Assembly: GCA_016124905.1 (NCBI GenBank)
Contig: WGMV01000010.1
Span: 1-56,538 of the forward strand
Direction: 5' to 3'
DNA from: a bacterium
GTDB lineage: Bacteria > Pseudomonadota > Alphaproteobacteria > Rickettsiales > RI-342
Length of the DNA: 56,538 nt
The notes beneath the pieces are model-generated. The model did not search any database. It had not been told where the DNA came from and saw only the letters and a list, made by a program, of their open reading frames with translations. Both the position numbers and the translations under genes were made by a program. Shown here in pieces: positions 1 to 8,205 of the stretch (position 1 is the stretch's first letter; each line of letters starts with the position of its first letter).

Positions 1-1
1 G

Positions 2-1390
2 GCCGACATCATGCTACGCACCATGCAGACGGCGGATGCCGAGCGCGCCGATAGCGGCCTGCCGCCCGCCAGCTTCCAGATGCACGGCATGGAGAGTGTG
101 TTCCATTATCTGCCGGAGAATGATCCGACCCGCCAGGCCATTCTGGCCTATGCCGAGCAGGGGCGTCTGATGTTCCAGGCGGAATATGCCGTTACGCCTC
201 CTTATGACATCAACGGCCATATTACCGGCAACGGGTTGTCGTGGGATCAGGCCGTGTTTCCGGGCGATATCGCGACCAAGCCGCTGGTGGATGCCTCGCT
301 GGATGCAGGTGTGCCGGTGAACATGCTGGTGCCGCCGCTCGAGTTTTATCAGGGCGCGAATGAAGAGGCTGCCTATGCGCAGTTTGCTGCCTATATGACG
401 CAAGTGGCGCAATATGGTCTTTCGCACACTCCTCCGGTGGCCACCATTCCGACGCTGAACCCGAATGATCCGACGATTGATCATTCCACTTATCCGCTCA
501 GCTATTTCCTGTTTGGCGACCAGATTGACAACGGCCTGACGGCTTCCGGTCGCGATGGCTGGTATGCCCGCTTCTGGCAGGAAAATGACGCCCTACGACA
601 GCAGATGCTGAACACGCTGCCGGAGGGCTCGCTGCTGCGTGGCGATCTGCCGGCCAGCTATGCTGCCTCGCTGGATCAAAAGGTACAGCTGGATGCGGCG
701 CTTGACCGTATGGGCATTCATCTGCGCGACCGCGTGTTCCTCGGCAATGATGGTATTTTTGCCCAAGTGGCAGACGGTCGCGTGGTGCCGACGACGGAAG
801 CTGTGACGGCCTATTTCCAGGATCTGGCAAACCGTGGTTTCATTTCCATGGATAGCGACGCGGTGAAGCTTGCCATTCAGCTGCTGCCGGTCAATCCTTC
901 GCTGGCTAGCGAATATACCGGCCGTGAAGCTGCGCCCGCAGCAGAGCCGGAAGTCGCTGCTGCCACGCTGGTGGCGCTGGATACAGATGCCAAACAGGCT
1001 GCGTTCAGTTGGCTTGCCTCCAATGTGAATTACATTCTTTCCGCCAGCGGCGTGAATGAGCGCTTGGCGCTGACCGCTGACGGCCAGGTGGATGTAACGG
1101 CGCTTGCCGCCATCTTGACGCATGACCCGATTGCCGGCCACAGCTATGCCCAGCAAATTGTGGACCATGTGAACGCCATTCAGCCGGGCTGGAGCTTGAC
1201 CGATGGGCGTATCACCGCACCGGTTCAGGCGGCCAGTTATGAGCATGACCTTACGGTTTCCGTGTTCGGCCATGACATCACCATTCCCACGGGTACGGCT
1301 CTTTACGACGTTGCCAGCAACGTCTTCCAGACCGTGCCGGTTGTGGCACAAGCGTTGAACGTACAAACGGACGATATCCAACGCGCATAA
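2..1390 (+). CDS. Unknown protein, 5' end outside the window
   Basis: The frame is open to the left edge and no ribosome-binding sequence precedes the first ATG at position 11, so the gene probably begins outside the window; about 463 codons are visible. I do not recognise the family. The visible part has no cysteine, no hydrophobic stretch long enough to cross a membrane, and many aromatic residues in its first half. A short Ala/Pro/Glu-rich linker near visible residue 305 separates an N-terminal part (about 1-300) from a C-terminal part (about 320-460), which suggests two globular units. It ends just before a strong terminator, so it is the last gene of its transcript. It faces the minus-strand rnhA block, so it is not co-transcribed with it. 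No function is proposed. Confidence 0.75.
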   Translation, partial: ADIMLRTMQTADAERADSGLPPASFQMHGMESVFHYLPENDPTRQAILAYAEQGRLMFQAEYAVTPPYDINGHITGNGLSWDQAVFPGDIATKPLVDASLDAGVPVNMLVPPLEFYQGANEEAAYAQFAAYMTQVAQYGLSHTPPVATIPTLNPNDPTIDHSTYPLSYFLFGDQIDNGLTASGRDGWYARFWQENDALRQQMLNTLPEGSLLRGDLPASYAASLDQKVQLDAALDRMGIHLRDRVFLGNDGIFAQVADGRVVPTTEAVTAYFQDLANRGFISMDSDAVKLAIQLLPVNPSLASEYTGREAAPAAEPEVAAATLVALDTDAKQAAFSWLASNVNYILSASGVNERLALTADGQVDVTALAAILTHDPIAGHSYAQQIVDHVNAIQPGWSLTDGRITAPVQAASYEHDLTVSVFGHDITIPTGTALYDVASNVFQTVPVVAQALNVQTDDIQRA

Positions 1391-1425
1391 CAGCCTCTTT
1401 AGAGGTAAAGCCCTCCAGGCTTTTG

Positions 1426-1453
1426 GGGCGGTGCTTCGGCACCGCCCTTTTTT
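1426..1453 (+). terminator. Rho-independent terminator of the first gene
   Basis: A 9-bp perfect GC-rich stem (GGGCGGTGC and its complement) closes on a TTCG tetraloop and is followed by six T residues. It sits 35 bases after the stop of the first gene. Its T run touches the stop codon of rnhA, which arrives from the other side. Confidence 0.9.
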
Positions 1454-1907
1454 ATTGGCTTTTTTTGCCGAAATCCTCGGCGGCGTTGGAGGCCAGCATG
1501 TCTGCCTCCTCGTTTTCTGGATGGCCGCTATGGCCTTTCACCCATTCCCAGGTGATGCGGTGACGTTTGGTTTCTTCCAGCAGTAATTGCCAGAGGTCGG
1601 CGTTTTTCACGGGTTTTTTGTCGGCGGTTCTCCAGCCGTTCTTCTGCCAGCCATGCACCCATTCGGTGATGCCCTTGCGTACGTACTGGCTGTCGGTCGT
1701 CAGGATGACAGTGCAGTCGCGTTTGAGGGCTTTCAAACCTTCGATGGCGGCCATGAGTTCCATGCGGTTGTTGGTGGTGTCCTTCTCGCCGCCACTCAGG
1801 GCTTTGCGATGCTCGCCAAAAACCAGCACAGCGCCCCAGCCGCCAGGGCCGGGATTGCCCTTGCAGGCGCCATCGGTGAAGATGTGGACGATGTCAGCGC
1901 TCTGCAT
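1452..1907 (-). CDS. rnhA: Ribonuclease HI
   Basis: This 151-residue protein is a standard-length ribonuclease HI, which cuts the RNA strand of RNA-DNA hybrids in the cytoplasm (primer and R-loop removal). The four acidic catalytic residues are all in place: D12 in [17 protein letters not shown]50 in [14 protein letters not shown]72 in [10 protein letters not shown] and D136 in EEADMLA, together with H126 in [15 protein letters not shown]. The basic loop with several Trp residues (about 83-100) matches the substrate-handle region of the E. coli type. The start overlaps the end of thrB by 14 bases, so the two are translated together; the thrB-rnhA pairing is common in alphaproteobacteria. Confidence 0.97.
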   Translation of the reverse strand: MQSADIVHIFTDGACKGNPGPGGWGAVLVFGEHRKALSGGEKDTTNNRMELMAAIEGLKALKRDCTVILTTDSQYVRKGITEWVHGWQKNGWRTADKKPVKNADLWQLLLEETKRHRITWEWVKGHSGHPENEEADMLASNAAEDFGKKSQ

Positions 1908-2841
1908 AGTGTTTCCATTTCAGCCAGTATTCGATGGGGTCTTTTTTGGTGACCAGCACGCCTGCGGGCGTGTGCAGCCAGTCATAGGCGCGGGTAAGGA
2001 GGAAGCGCAGGGCCGCGCCGCGGCAAATGGTGTTGAAATGTTGCCATTCGGTTTCCGGCAAGGGGCCAGCGGCGCGGTAGGCCTGCATCAGCGCATCACC
2101 GCGCGCGGGCATGTAGCGGTGGTTGCCATCGAAGCACCAGGCGTTGAAAACGATTGCCAGATCGTAGAGGCAGCTGTCGCGGCAGGCAAAGTACCAGTCG
2201 ATGATGCCGGAGATGCGGTTGCCCTGCCACAGGATGTTGTCGATGAACAGGTCGGCATGGATGATTGCGCTGGTGAGGTTTTGCGGCCAGTGCTGCTGCA
2301 GGAAAGAGAGTTCCAGCCGGAGCATGACGTTGAGGCCGGGGATGATGCTGTCGGCATGGGGTAGAAGGTTTTCGGCGAGTTGTTGCCAGCCGGAGAGGCT
2401 GAGGTCGTTCGCGCGGTTGAGTTGCGGGAGCTTCTGGCCTGCGAGGTGGAGCTTGGCGAGTGTGACGCCAAGCTCGGCCATGTGCGCGGGTGTAATATCG
2501 TCCAGGCTTTTGATATCGCTGCCTGGCAGGCAGTTGACGATGCAGGTGGCTTTGCCGTTGAGCTGATGGATGGGGGTGCCGTTGTCCGATTGTTCGGGGC
2601 GTGGCACCGGGAGGTTCTGGCCGGCGAAGCCCTGCATGACCTCCATGAAGAAGGGAAGTTCGGCGGGCTGGATGCGTTTCTCGAACAGGGTGAGGACGTA
2701 ACGGCCGGTATCGGTGGTGAGGTAGAAATTGGAATTCTCGATGCCCTGGGCGATGTCCTCGATCAATTGCAAGCTGCCGATGGTATAGTGTTTCAGCAGG
2801 TGTTGGGCTTCGGCTTTGCTGACAGGGGTGTAGACGGCCAT
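1894..2841 (-). CDS. thrB: Homoserine kinase, APH-type ThrB
   Basis: This 315-residue protein belongs to the aminoglycoside-phosphotransferase-like ThrB family of proteobacteria, not to the GHMP kinase type. It phosphorylates homoserine with ATP in threonine synthesis. The catalytic loop [10 protein letters not shown] holds H195, D197 and N202, and the metal-binding D215 follows in IIDWYFAC. The N-terminal part ([18 protein letters not shown], then GIENSNFYL) is typical of this subfamily. The ATG has a GGAGAG sequence about eight bases upstream. The gene is followed by rnhA with a 14-base overlap. Thr-pathway partners (hom, thrC) are not in the window. Confidence 0.95.
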   Translation of the reverse strand: MAVYTPVSKAEAQHLLKHYTIGSLQLIEDIAQGIENSNFYLTTDTGRYVLTLFEKRIQPAELPFFMEVMQGFAGQNLPVPRPEQSDNGTPIHQLNGKATCIVNCLPGSDIKSLDDITPAHMAELGVTLAKLHLAGQKLPQLNRANDLSLSGWQQLAENLLPHADSIIPGLNVMLRLELSFLQQHWPQNLTSAIIHADLFIDNILWQGNRISGIIDWYFACRDSCLYDLAIVFNAWCFDGNHRYMPARGDALMQAYRAAGPLPETEWQHFNTICRGAALRFLLTRAYDWLHTPAGVLVTKKDPIEYWLKWKHYAER

Positions 2842-2860
2842 GAGGTATTCTCTCCAGCCG

Positions 2861-3520
2861 TTATGCTAGCGCTTCCAGGAATTTGGGTACAGCGCTGGAT
2901 GGGTGGGGCAGGGTGTCCAGCCCGATGCCAGGGAAGGCGACTTGATGCAGGCCGGTGCCCAGGGGGCCGGGGTCGATGAGGGAGACTCGCAGCGGGTATT
3001 TCTCGGTTTCGGATGCATAGCTCATGGCCAGCGCTTCCAGGCCTTTTTTGCTGCTGGCGTAGGTGCCCCAGAAGGCATCGTCCCGCGCCAGGCTGCAGGT
3101 GACGAAGATGGCGCGGCCCGCTTCGGACTTGCGCAGAAGGGGATCAAGGCTGCGGATGAAGCGCATGTTGGCGGTGAGGTTGGTGTTCATCGTGCGTTCC
3201 CAATGCGCGGGCGGGATGTGGTGCGCAGGCGCCAAGGAGTGCATGCAGGCGGCGTTGGCGACGAAGCCGTCCAGCCTGCCGAAACGTTCAAACAACTGCG
3301 CGCCGAGCTGGTCGATCAGCGCGAACTGGGTGATGTCCATCGGCACCAGCGTGGCGGCTTCACCGCCTGCGGCCTGGATGGCATCGTCCAGTTTCTCCAG
3401 TTCCTTTTTGGTGCGGGCGATGGCCACTACATGCGCGCCCTGTTCGCCGCAGGCTTTGGCGATTTCAAAGCCCAGCCCACGCGAGGCGCCGGTGACGAGG
3501 ATGATGCGGCCTTTAAGCAC
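2861..3520 (-). CDS. Short-chain dehydrogenase/reductase (SDR) with GTG start
   Basis: This is a classical SDR oxidoreductase of 219 residues. The cofactor motif TGASRGLG lies at residues 10-17, a variant NAA motif near 89, and the catalytic S143, Y154 and K158 (YASSK) are present. I place the start at the GTG at 3520, which overlaps the purF stop (GTGCTTAA) and begins exactly at the usual SDR N-terminus; an upstream ATG at 3592 would add about 24 residues of poor quality that overlap purF. No clear ribosome-binding sequence precedes the GTG, so translational coupling with purF is likely. A SDR directly behind purF is a recurrent arrangement in alphaproteobacteria, but the substrate is not known. 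Confidence 0.88.
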   Translation of the reverse strand: MLKGRIILVTGASRGLGFEIAKACGEQGAHVVAIARTKKELEKLDDAIQAAGGEAATLVPMDITQFALIDQLGAQLFERFGRLDGFVANAACMHSLAPAHHIPPAHWERTMNTNLTANMRFIRSLDPLLRKSEAGRAIFVTCSLARDDAFWGTYASSKKGLEALAMSYASETEKYPLRVSLIDPGPLGTGLHQVAFPGIGLDTLPHPSSAVPKFLEALA

Positions 3521-5006
3521 GTTTGGCCGCGCTGCGTTTGGCGATGACCTCGGGGGAGTCGCCGCAATTATTGCCGGCCAGGCCTTTTTCAAAATCGGTC
3601 AGGCGGATGGCGTAATCACCGGTGAAGCAGGCGTCGCAATATTGCGGGCCATCATTGTTGCGCTTCGCTTCGCCCATGGCGCGGTAGAGGCCGTCGATGG
3701 AGAGGAAGGCGAGCGAGTCCACGCCGATCATCTGGCGCATCTGTTCCACGGTGTAATTGGCAGCCATCAGCTCCTCGCGCGTGGGGGTGTTGACGCCATA
3801 GAAGCACGGGTGCGTCGTCGGCGGGCTGGCGATGCGCATGTGCACTTCCTTCGCACCGGCCTCGCGCACCATGGCGACGATCTTTTTGCTGGTGGTGCCG
3901 CGCACGATGGAATCATCCACCAATATCACCCGCTTGCCTGCGATGCTGGCGGGGTTGGCATTGTGCTTGAGCTTGACGCCAAGGTTGCGCACCTGCTGCG
4001 TGGGTTCGATGAAGGTGCGGCCGACATAGTGGTTACGGATGATGCCGAGATCGAACGGGATGCCGGAGGCATCGGCATAGCCGATGGCGGCGGGCACGCC
4101 GGAATCCGGCACAGGGACGACCACATCGGCATCGACGGGGTTTTCACGCGCCAGTTCCGCGCCGATCATCTTGCGGGATGCATAGACGCTTTTATCGTCC
4201 ATCACCGAATCGGGGCGGGCGAAGTAGATGTATTCGAACACGCACTGGCGGGAGCCCACCTGCGTGAAAGGAAAGCTGGAATGCACGCCCTTGTCGTCGA
4301 TGACGACCAGCTCACCCGGTTTGACATCACGGATCTTGCGCGCGCCGATGATGTCCAAACCGCATGTTTCGGATGACAGGATATAGGCGCCGTCCAGTTG
4401 ACCGAGCACGAGGGGACGCACGCCGTGCGGGTCGCGCACGCCGATCATGGAGATGGGAGTGAGGCAGACGAGCGAATAAGCGCCTTCTACCTTGAGCAGG
4501 GTTTCGACCAGGCGGTCCTTCAGCGAGGTTTTCTTGCTGGTGGCAACCAGGTGAATGAGCACTTCGGAATCCATGGTGGACTGGAAGATGCTTCCCGTCT
4601 CAATCAATTGATTGCGCAGCAGGGTGCCGTTGGTAAGGTTGCCGTTATGGGCGATGGCAAAGCCGCCGAGGGCGAGTTCGGCATAGATGGGCTGCACGTT
4701 CCGGAGCACCGTTTCGCCGGTGGTGGAATAGCGCACATGGCCGATGGCGGCATCGCCGCGCAGCTGCGCCATCATGGATTCGTTAGTGAAATTATCGCCG
4801 ACCAGACCAAGGGCCTTCAGGTTGGTGAATTTGCCCTCACGCGTGCAGGCCACGATGCCGGCAGCTTCCTGCCCGCGATGTTGAAGCGCGTGCAGGCCCA
4901 GCGCGACATGGGCGCTGGCGTCGTCGTGACGAAACACGCCGTAGACGCCGCATTCATCGCGAAAAGCGTCGGTCTCGTGCTGGATGTCTGGTTCGGTTTG
5001 CATCAT
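3513..5006 (-). CDS. purF: Amidophosphoribosyltransferase, iron-sulfur type
   Basis: PurF makes 5-phosphoribosylamine from PRPP and glutamine, the first committed step of purine synthesis. The nucleophile is C19 in DECGVYGVF, so an 18-residue propeptide must be removed. The PRPP-binding loop VILVDDSIVRGTT covers residues 360-372. Four cysteines (C255 in QCVFEYIYFARPDS, C401 in HPCFYGV, C457 and C460 in CDAC) match the [4Fe-4S] ligands of the Bacillus-type enzyme, so this is the oxygen-labile processed form and not the cluster-free E. coli form. The ATG overlaps the cvpA stop in ATGA, which indicates coupling. An alternative ATG is one codon downstream. Confidence 0.97.
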   Translation of the reverse strand: MMQTEPDIQHETDAFRDECGVYGVFRHDDASAHVALGLHALQHRGQEAAGIVACTREGKFTNLKALGLVGDNFTNESMMAQLRGDAAIGHVRYSTTGETVLRNVQPIYAELALGGFAIAHNGNLTNGTLLRNQLIETGSIFQSTMDSEVLIHLVATSKKTSLKDRLVETLLKVEGAYSLVCLTPISMIGVRDPHGVRPLVLGQLDGAYILSSETCGLDIIGARKIRDVKPGELVVIDDKGVHSSFPFTQVGSRQCVFEYIYFARPDSVMDDKSVYASRKMIGAELARENPVDADVVVPVPDSGVPAAIGYADASGIPFDLGIIRNHYVGRTFIEPTQQVRNLGVKLKHNANPASIAGKRVILVDDSIVRGTTSKKIVAMVREAGAKEVHMRIASPPTTHPCFYGVNTPTREELMAANYTVEQMRQMIGVDSLAFLSIDGLYRAMGEAKRNNDGPQYCDACFTGDYAIRLTDFEKGLAGNNCGDSPEVIAKRSAAKRA

Positions 5007-6013
5007 TCGTTGGTGCCGGCAATGGGCGGAGGGGCGGAAACGGCAGGCGTTCCCTCGCTTGTCGCGGGCGATGTATGGCTGGTTTTGTTAAAAATGTAAA
5101 TCAACTTTTCTTCCAGCTGGTTCAGCTCCGGCTCATCGGGCAGGGTGGGTTCCGCCGGGGCGGGGTTGTTGGGGTCCGGCTTGGTGGTAAGTTTCTTGTA
5201 TTCCAGCTGCTTGTGCAGGCGTACGATGTTGATGAGGCGATTGGCGGCTTCCTGCGAGGGAAGGTTGGAAGGGCTGGTTTTATCGGTAACGGCGATGGGG
5301 GGCACATCGTCCATGATTTGACGCAGTTTCTTGCGGTCGGTATCGCTCAGGGCCGCGAAATCCGGCCGGATGAGAATGGCGGCGAGGAAATTCTGTTTAT
5401 CCGACTTTGCTTTTTCCTCGGGATTGGTGGCGGCTTCCGGCGCTGGTTCGCCTTTTTTGCCCATGACGTCTTCTTTGACCTTCTGGCCGAGCTGCTGCAT
5501 GTCCTCAGCAACGCTTGGGGCGCTGTCGGTCAGGATGCCTGCTGAGAGTTTCACCAGCCGTGCGGTGACGGCGTTTTTGATGGTATCGGGCTCATTGGCT
5601 TCCGACATGACGGTGGAAAACATCAGGTAAGCCAGGGCGACGAGGAACACGCCGCGAAAGGCGCCAAAGGCGACGCCCAGCGAGCGGTCCACCGAACCCA
5701 GATGCGTGGCGCGCACAAGGCGCACGATCAGCAGATTGAGAATGGAAAAGGAGATAAGGCTGACGATGAAGGTGCCGCCGATGGCCGCAGCCAGGGCCAC
5801 GTTTTCGCTTTCCACGTTGGGGCGGATGATCTGGGCGACTTCCTTGTAGCAATAGAAGGTGATGATGGTGGATCCGATCCACCCTACCAGTGACAGAACC
5901 TCACGCACAAAACCCCGCAGCAGGCCGATGAGGGTGGAAAGTACGACCACCGTGATGACGGCGAAGTCAAAACCTGTGAATTGCAGCGCGGCTTCGGTAG
6001 CGGCAGGTTCCAT
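5003..6013 (-). CDS. CvpA-family membrane protein with a long C-terminal extension
   Basis: The protein has 336 residues. The first 135 or so contain four hydrophobic helices, with the CvpA signature around GLLRGFVREVLSLVGW and a later AFGAFRGVFLV helix. CvpA is an inner-membrane protein named for colicin V production; its role is linked to envelope stress, and cvpA commonly precedes purF as here. The remaining 200 residues are hydrophilic, rich in Pro, Lys and Glu, and are absent from the 162-residue E. coli protein; extended CvpA proteins are usual in alphaproteobacteria. I choose the ATG at 6013 because GGAG lies seven bases before it; the longest frame begins at 6070 but adds an unlikely leader. 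Confidence 0.9.
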   Translation of the reverse strand: MEPAATEAALQFTGFDFAVITVVVLSTLIGLLRGFVREVLSLVGWIGSTIITFYCYKEVAQIIRPNVESENVALAAAIGGTFIVSLISFSILNLLIVRLVRATHLGSVDRSLGVAFGAFRGVFLVALAYLMFSTVMSEANEPDTIKNAVTARLVKLSAGILTDSAPSVAEDMQQLGQKVKEDVMGKKGEPAPEAATNPEEKAKSDKQNFLAAILIRPDFAALSDTDRKKLRQIMDDVPPIAVTDKTSPSNLPSQEAANRLINIVRLHKQLEYKKLTTKPDPNNPAPAEPTLPDEPELNQLEEKLIYIFNKTSHTSPATSEGTPAVSAPPPIAGTNE

Positions 6014-6077
6014 GGCGAGCTCCGTTAGGAATATGCCCCCCCTCATACCGCCATGCATGGCTTGCGGCAAGGTGGAG

Positions 6078-6638
6078 CTACAGATTCTTATAGTCGCAAT
6101 AGATGCAGTCTTCGCCGAAATGGTATTGTTTTATCATGTATTCCCGCAGGGTTTCCCTGGGCATGCCGTCTGCCCGGGCAAGGAGGAAGGCCAGGTGATC
6201 GGTGGGGTTAAAGCGGTTTTCGGTGGCGATTTGCTTCAAGATGCCGTCCATCCGGTCCATCATCACGCCGATATAGGCATAACGCGCGGGTGCGCCTGCC
6301 GGCTGGCTGGAAATGAAGAAACAGCAGGAGATTTCCTTGAGGTTGAGCTTGTCGGCGGCGGAGAGACTGTCGCGTTCCGCAAGGATGCGTTCATTGGTGT
6401 GGCGGTCGATGACCTCGTGCCGCTCCATGCGGGAATCATAGGGTTTGTTGACAATGGCGCCGTAGTTGGCCAGGGTTTTGCGGCAGGCGATCAGGCGTTC
6501 AAGATTTGAAACATAGATATGCGCAGACCCCAGCCGGACGAAATCAATGCCGACCATCGGGTAATCATGGCCCTGCTTGTATTCGTCCAGCTTGAAGGGT
6601 TCATGTTGGGATGGGTTGAGATTGTCCTGCCAAGCCAT
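6078..6638 (-). CDS. Unknown cytoplasmic protein, 186 residues
   Basis: I do not recognise this family. The protein is soluble, with no signal peptide and no membrane helix. It has two cysteine clusters: CCFF in the middle (about residue 105) and CIYC near the C-terminus (in FGEDCIYCDYKNL), the latter a CxxC that could bind a metal or act in redox. The start region has no convincing ribosome-binding sequence. It lies 34 bases downstream of another unknown gene on the same strand and 64 bases ahead of cvpA, so it may be the second gene of a short operon. The reading frame is supported by clean spacing with both neighbours. Confidence 0.7.
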   Translation of the reverse strand: MAWQDNLNPSQHEPFKLDEYKQGHDYPMVGIDFVRLGSAHIYVSNLERLIACRKTLANYGAIVNKPYDSRMERHEVIDRHTNERILAERDSLSAADKLNLKEISCCFFISSQPAGAPARYAYIGVMMDRMDGILKQIATENRFNPTDHLAFLLARADGMPRETLREYMIKQYHFGEDCIYCDYKNL

Positions 6639-6672
6639 GATAGGGTTTTAGGCGGATTTGCTTAACTATTGG

Positions 6673-7665
6673 TTAGGCAGCTTTTCCGAGACCCTTCTCC
6701 AGGTCTTTTGTCGCGCCTTTGATAATCTCCAGTTCCGGCATTTCCGGTGTGACCTTGGCTTCTTGGGGTTTGGCGTCTTCTGGCTTGTTTTGAGGTTTTT
6801 GTTTTTCTTCTTCCGGGGAAAGGATTTTCGCAACGGCAACGAATGTGCCCAATGCTGCGGTAAGCGCCGTCAGCCCCGCCGCCACGGCATGAAGTCCCTT
6901 GGCACCTTTTGCCTGTTCAAGTGCCGCTAACGCCTTGGTGGTGCCCTGCAGGCCCGTTTGAAGGGCGGAGACGCCGACAGAGAATCCTTCTATCAATTGC
7001 TTGCCGGTGATGCGCTGGCGTTCCTTTTTTTCACTGGTATCGTGGTCTGTGGCCGTGGCTTCCGCTTCTGCTTCCGGTTCGACATCCATATCCGCCAGCA
7101 GGCGTTGCAGTTTGGACGAGAGGGAAGGCGGTTTGGGCGGATGGTTTATGCGGTCTTCACGAAAGGGTTGCAACAGCGAGTCAAACTGCTCATTGGTTTG
7201 CGATGCCGTTTGGCAATCTTTTCCAAATTTTCTGGTGTAGGCCACCAGATCGTGAATGGGCTCGATGGATTGCCCGTCCTGGCTCACCAGATAGGCTTGG
7301 CCTTGATCCACCAGAACCGTTTCCATGTACTGGTTATTGCCAATCAGGAATTCCACGTTGGAAGTGTTACCGAGGAGAGAAAAAGCGATTTCCGGCGGCA
7401 TGCGGAAATTCATTTCCAGCTCCTGGCGGACCGAGGCATCCATGGGAGGTTGAGAACCCGGTTTATCCGCCCCGGTCTGCACCCATTGCATCAATGCGGG
7501 GATGGCCGTTACCAACCCACAGGGCTGGCCGGTGCCGGCGGCTTCGCCGATTGCTTCGAAAACAATGTTAAGGATTTGGCGCGATTGTTCCGTCGGGCAA
7601 TGGCTCAATACTTCCAGAAAGGCCGAGCTAAGTGTATCCGCAATCGGTGATGTATTATTTACCAT
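6673..7665 (-). CDS. Unknown protein with hydrophobic Ala/Gly-rich segment, 330 residues
   Basis: I do not recognise this family. Residues 1-170 look globular and contain a few cysteines. About 180-220 is a charged linker with EAEAEATATDHDTSEKKER. Residues from about 225 to 285 form an Ala/Gly/Leu-rich stretch ending in LTALTAALGTFVAVAKIL, which could be a membrane or amphipathic helix. The last 45 residues are Lys/Glu/Pro-rich. I use the ATG at 7665, because AGGG lies eight bases upstream; the longer frame from 7692 has no such site. The layout (globular part, charged linker, hydrophobic helix, polar tail) resembles the larger unknown protein at 50024, but I see no clear sequence match. Confidence 0.7.
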   Translation of the reverse strand: MVNNTSPIADTLSSAFLEVLSHCPTEQSRQILNIVFEAIGEAAGTGQPCGLVTAIPALMQWVQTGADKPGSQPPMDASVRQELEMNFRMPPEIAFSLLGNTSNVEFLIGNNQYMETVLVDQGQAYLVSQDGQSIEPIHDLVAYTRKFGKDCQTASQTNEQFDSLLQPFREDRINHPPKPPSLSSKLQRLLADMDVEPEAEAEATATDHDTSEKKERQRITGKQLIEGFSVGVSALQTGLQGTTKALAALEQAKGAKGLHAVAAGLTALTAALGTFVAVAKILSPEEEKQKPQNKPEDAKPQEAKVTPEMPELEIIKGATKDLEKGLGKAA

Positions 7666-7719
7666 AATATGCCCTGCAATTTGACAGAGCATAGTTTAAT
7701 TTATTAACTTTTCGGTTAA

Positions 7720-8205
7720 TTAACGGCCGCCGGTCGGGATGCTGGAGCTGGCGGAGGCGGCATCCTTACCATCCTTGTTAAAGCGGCCGAAATTGCCGAT
7801 GAGTTGCTCCATGGCGCTGAAGCGGTTGCCTTCGGACGGGGTTTCGCGTTTGACGACATCGATGTCGTTCATGTCGCTCAGGTTGCGTTTTTCGATTTTG
7901 CCGACCTTGCCCTCGCCGTCAAATTCCACGGTTACGACTTCGTGCTCTTCCACGGTTGGGTCCAACACGCTGACTTTGCGCGCTTTCTGGCCGATATAGT
8001 GCCAGCGCTCCACTTCAAAGTCCGAGCGAAGGGAGGGGCTGCCTAGAGTTTGCAGCACATCCGCCTGGGTGGATTCGCCCTGCTTGATTTTGCCGAGGGT
8101 GGCGTCATTGAAGATATAGCCGCGCTGGACCTCCTCGCCCGAGCAGGCGGCAAGGCACAGGCTGGCGATGAGGGCAATTCCGTATTTACGCATGGGCCAT
8201 GGCAT
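7720..8205 (-). CDS. BamE/SmpA-family outer-membrane lipoprotein
   Basis: The 161-residue protein begins with a short lipoprotein signal whose lipobox is LAAC (cysteine at residue 21 from the chosen start). The body contains the BamE/OmlA pattern: a G-x-T/S-x-x-D-V-L-x-x-L-G-x-P segment (IKQGESTQADVLQTLGSPS), then WHYIGQKARK and a VTVEFDGEGKV strand. BamE is an accessory subunit of the outer-membrane protein assembly complex. I prefer the ATG at 8205, because GGAG lies seven bases before it; the ATG at 8193 gives a more compact signal peptide but has poor spacing. The gene overlaps the end of the PanE-family gene. Confidence 0.85.
   Translation of the reverse strand: MPWPMRKYGIALIASLCLAACSGEEVQRGYIFNDATLGKIKQGESTQADVLQTLGSPSLRSDFEVERWHYIGQKARKVSVLDPTVEEHEVVTVEFDGEGKVGKIEKRNLSDMNDIDVVKRETPSEGNRFSAMEQLIGNFGRFNKDGKDAASASSSIPTGGR

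Noticed and set aside
1567-2364. Long plus-strand frame across rnhA and thrB
   Set aside because: Antisense to two genes with intact catalytic motifs; it has no ribosome site of its own.
3063-4376. 437-codon plus-strand frame opposite purF and the SDR gene
   Set aside because: Shadow of two certain genes; no recognisable motif.
7696-7720. CtrA-like site (TTAA repeats) upstream of the unknown gene at 6673
   Set aside because: The TTAA elements are spaced eight bases apart or followed by GTTAA, so they do not fit TTAA-N7-TTAAC.
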